Source: Halichoerus grypus (taxonomy: Eukaryota > Chordata > Mammalia > Carnivora > Phocidae). From it: a stretch of DNA of 64,000 nt. Made by a program: the position numbers and the translations under genes. Below, one piece after another: positions 1 to 12,000 of this stretch. The notes under the pieces were generated by a model. The model did not search any database. It was given only the letters and a program-made list of their open reading frames with translations, and had not been told where the DNA came from. The stretch covers positions 160,796,437 to 160,860,436 of the forward strand of contig NC_135715.1 in the NCBI RefSeq assembly GCF_964656455.1, in the 5' to 3' direction. Position 1 is the stretch's first letter. The number at the start of each line of letters is the position of its first letter.

Positions 1-3000
1 GATTAAAGTGAATTAAGAAAACTATACAAAATTTCTATGAGACTTTGGAGATGAGGTTATTTTGTTGTTGTTGTTGTTTTTCAAATACTATTTCTTACCT
101 TCTTCCATAGAAATTGCTGGGTACAGACAAATAATGGAAGCGGAAAGAAAGAGAGCACATTGGTTAATGCTATAGTTTCTCAGCTTAACTTATAATAAGA
201 AAATAAAAATTAATTATAGTAATATTCTGGGCTTAATCTATAGAAATGTGGTAGAGATTTGGTAATAAAATGATAAAATAAATATCCTATAGAAACTGAT
301 ACATTTATGAATCTTGTTGGAAATGGAGATCTTGCTTCTGGCAAATCTACTCCCTTCCCACCCTGAAGTTCTGTAAGTGTTGTGTTCTACTCATTTCTGA
401 GTTAATGCACTTTCAGCATATTTTAGGAACTCAAATTTTGACTGGAATGAAAGGAAGGGAGGGAGGAAGAAAGGGAGGGAAGAAGAGAGGAAGGAAAGAA
501 AGAAAGAAAAAAGAGAAAGAAGAAAGAGAGAAGAAAGGAAGGAGGGAAGGAAGGAATGAAGGAACGAAGGAAGGGAGAAAGAGAGAGAAAGAAAGAAGGG
601 AGAGAGGGAGGAAGGAAGAAAAGAGAAAGGCAACCATTCAACTGTATGTGCATCTTCAGTAAATATATTTTTAATAGTTACCTGCAAATTTTTCATTAAG
701 TCTTGTTAAATAAAATTGCCTGTACCTCTGGAGTCAGTAACCTGCTCCTGAGATTATTCTCTCCCTATGGTAACATTAAGCAGAAAGATACAAAATAATA
801 CTTATGGCAGCACCATCTAAAACAGTTAGAAAGAAAAGAAATGATCTAATAGTTTAGAAACTGATCATGCTCCATCAGAAACAACCCTGTGAGAGGCGAC
901 CCTTTAAGTCAGCAACTCTGTCCTTGGGGTTCTTGGAGTTAGAGATACGTGAGTATAATAATAGGGGCTACAAATTCTTTTTCAGGATGGACTTTTCCAA
1001 AAGTCTAATGTAAATCGCACTCAGGCTACATGAGCAAATTAAACATCAACCAGTGGCGTACTAGTTATCGGATGCTGATTAGAAGTTTCAGCAGCACTTC
1101 CATGTGCCTTTGAGAAATGAAATAGGAAAGTGAATTAAAGAAGCACTTCAGTCTGGTTTGGTAAAAAACAAAAAAATGAAAAAACAAAAAAACTTCTCCA
1201 AAACACAGGGGAAATAACTAAAATATCACTATGAAGATCATATCATGAAAAATGTTTCTCATAAAATGTTAGGTGAAAAAAAGATAGGAAGTGGTATTGC
1301 AGCTGTTAGCCTAAGATATGTATCCATAAGGTGATGTGAACACATTGCCAGTACAAAGGACTCATAAGAGGGTTTTCTTCTTTCAAAACTCTCTCTATAG
1401 TTGTCATCACAAGTTTTCAAGAGAAAAAGAAAAGAAAAACTAATGTGGGGCCGAGAAAGTGAGTAATAAAGTGCCCGAGGACTGGCCATGGGCTGATCTG
1501 TGACACGGACACTGTTGTCTAGGCTCGTCCCCCTGCAGCCTCCGGCCAGGCGCCCCTCCCTCCACCTGCTGCCCCTTCCCCTTCCTTCCCTCCTTCCCGG
1601 GCGCCGGAATGCGGGCCCTTTCTGAAGGGCCTCACACAGACAGTTCCCGCTGCGCTCTGCCAAGCTGCAGCCCCCACGTATTACGGCAAAAAGTAGTTTA
1701 CAAGCCTTTGCCACCATGGATCCCTTTACTAGCCATTCCTCTGCTGCCATTTGAATAAGACTGTCTAGCAGGCAAGCTGCATTGATTAAGTAATAATTCA
1801 GTCCCATGTTTATTCATCAAAGGCACATAGAACTGTTCAGCAGAGCTACCAAATAGCGTGACATTTACCCCCCGTGCATGGAGTGCAGATGAAGGTTTGT
1901 GTGCGGCCATGCAGCTTTGCTCGCCAGCATGTGTGTAACGTATATGCTAGCTGTAGAGACCTTGGGGGACTCCAAACTGGGGAGCCTTCACTGAAGGTGT
2001 CACCAACACATGAACATGTGCATTTTCATAAACTCTTTTAAATCCAAAGGAATGAACGTGCAGAGTAGGATTTCAGATGGCTGCCAGGAGGCTATTTGGG
2101 CAGGGGGGACATTTAGAGATCCTCTCCTGGGCAGGAAGCCAGCCCTAGGAGAGAAGGAGCAGGCTTCCCCGTGATGCACACGCTGGGTCTGAGGGATCAG
2201 CACACTCACATATGGTGGATTTGAGCCCGGTGTGAGGCTGGTATGGCTGAGACCACCAGAACTCCCGTTGCTTCCTACGCACAAAGAAATACCCCGTGAG
2301 GGGGAAAAAAAGTCAACCCAGGTTAATGCGGGTGAAATAGATCCAGTGTTTCCTAGAATTCTGCTGCCTCCACCCATGTAAAGAGGGAGATTTCTTCTCC
2401 AAACACATCATCAAATATTCTCCAAATACACAGGCTTTCTTAGCACTTTTTTCCTGCCTCACAAGATCCTTTCAGAACAACTTTGACTTTTACTGAAAAT
2501 CTGGCCGGTGACCAAATGTTCACAGGCCCCAGAGCTTCAGTAACTGGCCCAGGGGCCCCTGCGTCTCCGGCGGCTTAGCTTGCCTCTGAGCCTTCACAGC
2601 ACGTCCCGGTTCCCCTCTCGGGCTGTTGATGCTCCACAGTTCCCTTAGAGCCACGTGGATATTGCTCCTTCTGTACCCTTTATTTGTGCATTAACCCAAT
2701 AAACCTGTCATTTCTGAGGGTGCCTTGCAAGACCCCCACCAAGCCTCCTCACTGCTTTGTGTCTTGAGATCACAAGGACTAATCTCATGAGGCCTTTATC
2801 CCTGTTCGTGTCAGCCCCTACAGCTCAGGTCATCCCTTATCTTCTGCACATTAATTCCTGTAAGGCTCTGTCCACCACCCGCCCTCCCCAAAGCCCTTTC
2901 CCACACCCCGTGGATCTCGACGTCAATCCTCAGCCACGTCTCCCAGACTTGAGCCTCTACTGTGCGTGACTGAGCCCTTCACCTCGCTCTAACCCAAGCC

Positions 3001-6000
3001 CAGGGCTCCTGAGGGAAATGCTCCCCTTCACCTTTCAAGGAGTGGCTTGTTTCCGCTCCCACCGCCAGTGGGTTGCTGGTAAACCAGCTCTGGGGGAAGG
3101 GAAGGAGCAGATGAGCAGGTCTGCTGATTTCTTTCGAGTCAGTACTCTCCTGGTGGAGATTTCCAGCTGCCAGCTGACCTCACCAACTGTGGACATGAGG
3201 ACAGGTGCACACGGGCTCTGGTAGCTGCCTCCAGGCCACCACTCGGTGCACTTGGCCTCAGCTCCACAGGCCTGGAGGTGGGGTCTTGGCCATCTCCAGA
3301 TTACACCTGCTCACTCTCACGCTCTCAACATGGTTCTGTCAGGATTTTCCAGGATTCCATTAGGCATATAAATGCCCCTCCGAACACCCTTGCCTCTGGG
3401 TTCCTTGATCTCCTGCCTCCCAGTTCTTACTCAGTGTTCGTTTGACCTCAGCCAGTGCCTCCCAGGGTCATACCCCAGACCTTTTCAGTATTAGTAACTC
3501 AATCTCATCTTCCAGCATCCCTTTCTTCTCCCAACACCTCCTGTCTCCCCAGCGCCAATAATCTGCTGACCTCCTATGGACCTATAACCCATTGATTTTA
3601 CTTCCTTTCCACTGACACTTACTCCCTCATTTCTCTCCTTACTAGCTTAAGCATCAGGGTCCATCACTCCCATGGCCTTTTCTACATTTACTGTTAAATC
3701 CAATTCTGCCTCATCTAGACCTGCCCACCAGGAAGCTGACCGGAATCATTTCAAATGCATGACATTTAACCTTAAGTGGGCCCTTCCTGCTGATCATACT
3801 AAATTTACCTAATGCATCTGCTCTCAGGTTCTCATTGAAACATCTCAAACTTTCTCCTCTCTCCTTCCCAGCACCTCCTTACCCACCCTTACTCTCAGCC
3901 TATGACATTACTTCTTTTTTTTCTCTCTTTTTTAAAAATTAACATATCATGTATTATTTGTTTCAGGGGTATGGGTCTGTGATTCTTACACAATACCCAG
4001 ATGACATTACTTCTTATTTCACTGAGAAAATCAGAGTGGTTGATAGAGAACTTGCACAAGCTCCCATCATATCCCTCACCTTCAACTGTGTCCACACACT
4101 CTGGATTCTCTGCTGTTACTATTACTGTTTATAATCTGGTATAAGATCAACCCCTCTACTTGTATATCACTGACCTTTAAACAGACACACTTATACATGG
4201 ATTATTTTTCAATAAATATAGTACAGTATTGTAAATGTATTTTCTCTTCCTTATAATTTTCTTATTAATATTTTCTTTCTCTAGCTTACTTCATTGTAAG
4301 AATACAGTATATAATACATTTCACATACAAAATATGTGTGAATCCATTGTTGATGCTATTGGTCAACAGTAGGCTATCAGTAGTTCAGTTTGGGGGGTCA
4401 GAAGTCATATGCAGATTTCGGACTGCCCAGAGTCAGCACCTCTAACCCCTGCGTGTTCACTGGTCAACTGTACTAGATCATCTCTCCTTCTGTCTGCTCA
4501 AGGACATTGACCATAGCAATTCTTTTCTCTTTTTTCTCTATCATAAAAGTTTTCCCTCTCACTGGACTGTTCCCACCAGCATTACATCCCTCATCTAAAA
4601 AAGTTCTCTCATACCACTCCACTTTCCCTTCCAGCTATTTCTCCATTGCTCTGCTCTGCTTTGTACTAAAATGTCTCATGCCATCAATTTCTTCAAATCC
4701 CACTCTGCTAGGATTTTGGTCCCATCCCTCCACTGAAATTGATTTTATCAGGATCACCTATGACTGCCATATTGCCAGACCCAATGGTTACTTCTCAGTC
4801 CACTCTACAGCAGCTGATGTGGTTGATTTTCATCTTGCCTCATTGGTCACTCCTTCTTAATTTCTATTGTTAGTTCCTTTCCTTCTTCTTGATTTCTTAT
4901 CACTGGCTGAGCCTTGGACCTTTTTCTATCTTCTATCTTTACTCATTCCCTCAGACCTCAAGAACATAAAAGTGAGGGTCATGGGTTCAGATTCAGTAGC
5001 TGAGGTTTCAACTCAGCCTCGAATGATTAATAGAGGGAGTTAGAACTATCTTCTTAAGTTTGAGTTTCACAAGTGCTTTTCTCTCTTTTCTAGCTGGTAT
5101 GATTATTCTGATCCTCTTGGTATTTAAGATGCTTAGGGTATATGGAAAAGTTGACTTTTGGATTTATAGACCAGTGTATGTGTTTATCCATCTACTTGTC
5201 TCCCTTACCTCATCTTAACTGCAATAACAGAAGCCTGAGAAAACATTTTATTTCTTGATGGCTCAGTCCTGAGTCCAGGAGTGAGAGTTTTCTTACCTCT
5301 TCAGAAGGTGGTTAGAAGGAATTAGTCCAGCACAGGTACCAAGGTCTGAGATTTTCCGGGCCTGCCACCAGAGGGCATCGTTCTGGTCCACAATCTGAAG
5401 GATGTCCCCCTTCTGGAAAGGCAACCCTGCGTCCATGCAGGGGATGGTGGGATCTTCCTGGGGCCAGTACTCAGTCATGGCACGAACGTACACCTGACAG
5501 CAGGTGCAAAATGGCCCCATCAGAAGAACCCTTGCCCATGGGTTGTCAAGACTTAAAACCATTTCTCCACTCCTCCACCTCTGTTCCTATCTTGTCTCCC
5601 CACACTCTCCAAAAGGGAGAACTTGCCTCTTTAACTGAGTCTAAGATCCATGAATAAAGTGACTTTGGCAACAGAATCTCTCAGTGCTGAGAAATTTTTG
5701 CTCAAGTGTTTCCCATTCTTGATGTTACTTTTTAAACTTGTACCCCATCTCCTTTTATCGTATTCATTTACTCATTTGCCCCTCATATCATCAGTATTGA
5801 AAAATGTGCAACACATTATAGAGAAGGGCAGTATGATACAAAATATTAAGTCACTCTCATTGTTACTTGAGAATTTACTATGTGTGATTATGAAGGCTCA
5901 GTACATTCTTACCATCGTCTGGCTATTAACAGGAGGGGCAGAAACTGGAACCACCTTGAACATTATTGTGCCGCGAGACATGGCCTAGAAAATATCAAAG

Positions 6001-9000
6001 GGGAGGGGATAACAAGTCACAGGATTCACTGGATTATTGGGGTTCAGCAGAAGGAGTTACAACACAGTGTGGCCAGCTTTAAGGGTGACATCCCCCACAG
6101 GGATTTTTACAAGAGTTCAACAGCTAAATATCACCATGCAGAAGTGGAAATTAAGAAGAAATGCAGCTCAGCTTCTGCTCGGCTGTGGGGCTCCAGAGTC
6201 CCTGGCCTGCTGAGCCCCACCCTGAGGCCCAGCCTCTCCCAGGAACACTCCAACCTGCAACCTTCTTCAGCAAGGTCTTCTTCCTACAGATGCTGGGGAA
6301 GGAGATGAGATCTTGATCTGACTTGCCTTCCTCAAACCTCAGTCAGTAATTACTTCCTGAGCCCCTGTTCCTGCACCAGGCAGCCCAGTCTGATGGGGAG
6401 AAGAGGCTCCCAAGTCTTCTGAGGGGACTGACAAGTGCCAAGCTAATGGTGGAAATGGGGGCCCTCAAACATTTTGAGGAGACAGAGAATCTCTCAGCCT
6501 GATGGAGAAGGTAAGATCCTCCTGTCACATGCACTGCGAATCCAGAGATGAGCAAAACCTTGTCCTCACTCCTCGAAATTTCACAACCCCACCATCCTGG
6601 CTCTGCAGCTACCACCAAAGTGGCTGAGGCAGAGCCATGTGTGTCTGCGATTGACAGGACTTCAAGCTCCATTTGCAGTGGCTTCGTGCCATGCAGCATC
6701 TTGCAGCAGGGGTCATTTGCAAATATTTCGGGGCCTGGTATACTCCTTATAATACCACCTCTCGTCTCAGTCCCTGAGGCACATCTATGAAAATTTAGAG
6801 TTCCCCCCCAAACCCAGTTTGAAAACCACTAGTCTATACAATAAATAGCCATCCACCTCAGGCCCCACACTTGGGGTGTGCATGGGGGAGAAGGCAGAGG
6901 CATGCCACTATGACTGTGATTCAGGCAAAGGTTTGAAAAGTGGGCGTGGGGGCCTAGAAGAAACTATCATCTGGTCATAAATCCCCAGGTTCAACCACCA
7001 AGGTCAGTGACAGGGCAAGCAAGGAAATCCCCCTCCCCATAGGGTAGCCTCCCGGGACATCTCTCCTACCCAGAAGCTACCTCAAGGAAGATGTTAAATA
7101 GATTTAGGCTGTATAAAAATGGTAGGGGAACAAGGGTAGTTTGCTCAGGTTCATACTCCCCTCCAAAGTCTCACTCTGCCCACCCCAGGCTCAGTTTCCA
7201 AAGAAGCAACCCAGGCAACAAGGGACCTGGGCTGGGGAAACTGGAAGCCTTCCTAAGGCTGAAAGAGCAGGTTGGCAAGAGAAGTGTCCCAGCAGAAACC
7301 AGATTGGGGTGGGAGGCTGGGGGTTGAGCTGCACAGAAGCAGAAAAGGTCTGGGGGTCCAGAGAAAGGAAGTTGCCACAAGGGACCAAATCCCCCTCATG
7401 TAACAATGCCCACACCATGGGCCAGACAGGCTCAGGGCAGCTCCAGCATTGTACTGAGTCATCAAGAAGGCAAACAGAAGACTGTTACCAGAATATGGAT
7501 CACTTGCTCAGGATCCAGTCCCTCAACTGAAACTCCATTCACTTCCACCAGTTTGTCTCCAGCATATAACAACCCTAGGCAAAAAGGAACACAAAACAAA
7601 GAAGGGCACAAGGAAATTTGCACCAAAAAAAAAAAAAAAAAAAAAGTAACTACACCAAAGATTTTTAGCAAACTCACTGACCCAAGCATGCTCTAACATT
7701 TAAAATTTTACTCTGAAATAATCCTAATCCTAATCATACAGACTGGTTATTCTAGTGTACACCAAAGCACAGAGAACTGCATTTTTACAACTCTTCACTG
7801 GGTGTTAAGTGATGGTGATATTTTCATTTTTGCTAATCTGATGTTGCAAAATGAAAGTAACACTAAAAGTAAAGATGTCAGCGTCATGAGTAAATGATCA
7901 ACGACAAAGAAAGGAGGTGGGGCATTCTTCCAAGAGGAAATGTGGAGGAATGTGGGGGTCACGATCCAGCTTTGAGAAACAGGAGTATGCAGGACAGTTG
8001 TCAGGGGAGGAGATGAGATGTAGGATGATGTCACGGAATAGAAACCAAGGACGATGAAAACATCAAGACCATTATGGTTGATGTCGAATGTGCTAGAGAA
8101 GTAAAAATAAAACTGAGGCCAAAGGAAGGGCCGAGGGACTTAGCAACTAGGAAATCCTTGGGGCCACTGCTCTAAGAATGTTGGGGTATGAAACTCATGC
8201 CAGCTCTGCAGGGCCCTGGGCAGTGAGGGGGGGGGACAGCAGGCACAGAAACGCAGCAGTGAAAGGAAGGACATTCGGTTGGCTGGTAGAAAGGGCAAGC
8301 AACGGGCACTTCCAGGTCGGGGTAGAGCTACGCCTGTTGAAAGCAGAAGGACCAGGGGAAGAGCAGGAGATGGGAATATAGAGTGGGCAAACCTGGACTT
8401 GCATCCTGACTCGAATTGTGCAACCTCGAGCACATCACTTACTTGATCTCTTTGAACCTCAGTTTCTTTTTCTACAGAGTGGCATGCTGATAGTTAGCTT
8501 GTTAGGTGACCACGAGAAGGTAAACTGAGTGGATTTGAATATGGGGCTTCAGTGAAGGAAGGGAACAGGTTTTCTGGAATATTTATTCCCTCCTTCTTAG
8601 TAACCAAGCAATGCCATGCAGAGAAGCCCTGACTGTGGTTAGGAAAGAGGGGTTTCCCTGGAAAGACTAAACAACTAAGGGTTTCCTATTTCTCTGGTCC
8701 CGTGTGTACCCTGCAGCTCCAGCTTACCACTCCTCTCAGCCAGCCCACCGTGGATGACTCTGGCCACCAGGATGTCCCCTGTCATCTCGTGGCGCTTGAT
8801 GGTAGCTCCCTGGGGAAAGAGTACAATGGAATCCCTCTTTTACCTAACATGACCATTTTCCTGGTGGCTTCCCTCAATAGAGCTCTGGTCTGGTCAGAAG
8901 AGGGTATTTCGTTGTTGTTGTTGCATTAATACATTTATTTTCTTTTTTCAAGATGTCCTTGAAGTAAGGGTCTTTTGGAATGTCATATGCAAACACTATG

Positions 9001-12000
9001 TAGATAAGCACTGAGGCACAAGAATTACTGAGCATTAAATCTGTTTATCCCTAAGTCCTACTCATTTCTTTTACTTCTTTTTTTTTATTATGTTATGTTA
9101 ATCCCCATACATTACATCATTAGTTTTTGATGTAGTGTTCCATGATTCATTGTTTGTGTATAACACCCAGTGCTCCATGCAGTACGTGCCTTCTTTAAAA
9201 CCCATCACCAGGCTAACCCATTCCCCCACCCCCCTACCCTCTAGAAGAGGGTATTTATACCAGCCAGGGCCATTCATTCAACCTTGACCTACCAAAATCT
9301 CTACCCAACCACATGGATACAAAATAATATTTAGATCCTTCCAAAGATAAAGAAAGCTCTCACCATTACAACCTAATCAAAGAGACTATTCTTAGAAAAT
9401 CAAATTAATGCCTCACTTAGCTTCCAGTTAATAAAGAAAAAAAAACTTAGATAAATACATTGGAATTTAGTGAAATGTATGTACTTCAGAGAGCCAAATA
9501 ATAAAATAAAACATGGGGCACCTGGGTGGCTCAGTCAGTTAAGCATCTGACTCTGGATTTCAGCTCAGGTCATGATCTCAGGGTTGTGAGATCAAGCCCC
9601 ACGTTGGGCTCTGCACTGAGTGTGGAGCCTGCTTGGAACCTCTCTCCCTCTCCCGCCGCCTTTCCCCTGGGACATCGTGCGCTAGCCATTATCATGGATG
9701 CCCTCACATTATCTGAATGCCTCAAACTATACCTGTGACTACAAGCAAGAATATTTAACATTATATTAAATAACTACAAGAGATAATGTAGTTCACAATT
9801 AACCCTTGGTTCACAATTAGCCCTGATACCATTCTAGCTGAGAAGATAAAGTGATTTCCTTACCAGGGGCTGTTGGTTTTTCACCAAACAAACAATCCTC
9901 ATTGCTTCCTCACTCTCAGGGATATTATCTGGCAATGGGGGGAGAAGGGGTTCAAAATCTTTCCGAGCCACAGTGTCATGGGCACTGAGCAAGGCCTAGG
10001 AACAGAGAAGGCAAGGTGAACAAAGGTCACACACAGGACACACCCTTCTAGAAGACTGTGAGCTAACACTCTGTAAGACAAACCACCACCATCACCACAA
10101 CAACCAACACATATGTGCTGAGCATAGCATTTTATGTGGATTAACTCAATCTTCACAATAACTCCATGAGGCAGGTATATTTATTGTCCCCATTTCATAA
10201 AGAAACGAGGCATGGAGAGGTTAAGTGATACATAATATATTCTTGCATTTCTGCTAAAATGTATTTTGTCACTTTCTCATTTCCTGCAAACCCATGTAAT
10301 CCATGGTGCTCCGATAAGCTTGAACTACAGAATAACTTTTATAATATTTTCCCTAATTAAGGCAGAATGGGAGACAGTAATCAAAACATCTTGCTAGTTT
10401 AACTTGTCAGTGACTCCCAAGGGCCTATGAGGAACAGAATGAGAAAAAGTAGTTTCCTGACTTAGGGTGTGATCAAAGAGTTCCTTCTAATGGCCCATTA
10501 TGTTAAATTTTTATTTCATCGGGTCAGGAAGTAGTCATTCCATAGATTGGTGGACAGAACTTCTCTGGAACTCAGAGAAAATTCTCTAGGGTTATCTTGT
10601 GAACTGAAAATTTGACTCAAATTCTATTGCTCCAAGTGCAGATATTCTCTTAAAGTTCTCATTTGTTGATAAACTGAACTCAAACTCTGTAAGTACTGTG
10701 AGATAGGCTTCTGTTCTGCAATCAAACATTCTTCAATCAAATGTCCTTCATATACTCCCTCATTGAGTTAATCATCCTTATACTATATTTTCAGAACCTC
10801 TTCACACATTTCATCCAAAACTTAAAATATTTCCAAGTTGGAAAGGAAGTATACTACCCTGATTCTCCCCCAGAATTTTAGAAGGACAATGGCTTTGCAG
10901 GGTGGAAACAAGACATCATGGGAAGTTCTGGATGTCTCCTCATAAATATGGCAGGCTTGGCTCCATGGCTAACAACACAGAGCCAGTCACATCTGAGTCC
11001 CATATCTTTAAGAACAATCTGTTGGTCACCCACGTACAGTAATAGAATGTCTATTCAGAAAGTACATTTCCTGTCACCCTTATTTCTTCTTGCCAACTTT
11101 GCCCACATGCCAGATGGGCATATCTTGTCTATTTTAGCATGTACTTGCCTTAAAGTGTGGATCCTGGAGGATTTGTTTCAGCTCTTGGATCTCAGGGGAT
11201 TTAGGAGTTTCATGTAATATCCCCACTACCTGGCTGGTGAAAAGCAGACATTGTAAAATTTTTAAAAATCTTCATCGCCTAGTTAACATCACCTGAGCTG
11301 GATAACAGATACACTGACTAGCATGATATTGACCAAAGAAAACTGTTATTGAAACCTTCTTTTATATCTTTAAAGTCAGGGCCTAGGATCTTTCCTCACT
11401 CATTCAACTTTACTACAGCAGGTAGAATCCAAGATGTGGGGTAGGTCTAACACCCAGTGCCTCCATCCTGGCATACCAGAGGCTTGGAGGAGGAAATAGC
11501 ATAATTTTGTAATATATGTTCCAAGGCAATTTCCCTCTAGTGGTGCTAAAACAACTGTTAATGTGAATCTTTATGGGCAGATTAAGGTGTCAGAGTTCTC
11601 CAGGTACAGACTCAAATGCCTGGAGAACTCCGGTAGCTTAATCCCATGGGATGCTCCATTTGTCGTGTGGAAAATGGGAATAGTAATTTGTGTTTTAGGA
11701 CTTATTATTTGGTTACCAATTTTAATATTTATTGCAATAAAAAAGTGTTAAACATTCTAATTCTGATCTCCTTTCTGTTTGAGTGTAGACCTGCTTTCTG
11801 AGAGGACATAAGACCTTTCAAGACTTTACTGAGCCGCATGAGACCCCAGCAGTCAAGCCTCGTTACCTACAGTCAAATGAAAACAAGTAGTTTACTAAGC
11901 TTTACCTCCATTCCCTAGGATTACAACTGAATAAAATATGTATGTATTTTCCTGGGGACAACTGAGAACAATTTGAATCGTTGATTACTGGAACTGAGGG

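Larger units (their letters stand above)
3300..4970 (+). repeat. L2-type LINE remnant, interrupted by a Tigger-like element and an L1 stub
   Basis: A decayed reverse-transcriptase stretch at 4,730-4,860 reads [19 protein letters not shown], resembling the CR1/L2 RT region before the LDLSAAFDTVDH motif; here that motif is degraded to AADVVDFHL. Pyrimidine-rich LINE-like sequence surrounds it. The outer limits are approximate. Confidence 0.5.

Noticed and set aside
391..696. Several overlapping open frames rich in Ser/Leu/Phe or Lys/Arg/Glu
   Set aside because: They are translations of the GGAA/GAAA microsatellite.
2000..2377. 125-codon minus-strand open frame over an MPP4 exon
   Set aside because: The true MPP4 frame here is a different register (KQREFWW); this one is a shadow.
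9515..9668. tRNA gene
   Set aside because: The A- and B-box-like segments belong to the tRNA-derived head of SINEC copies; no copy in the window folds as an intact tRNA by inspection.
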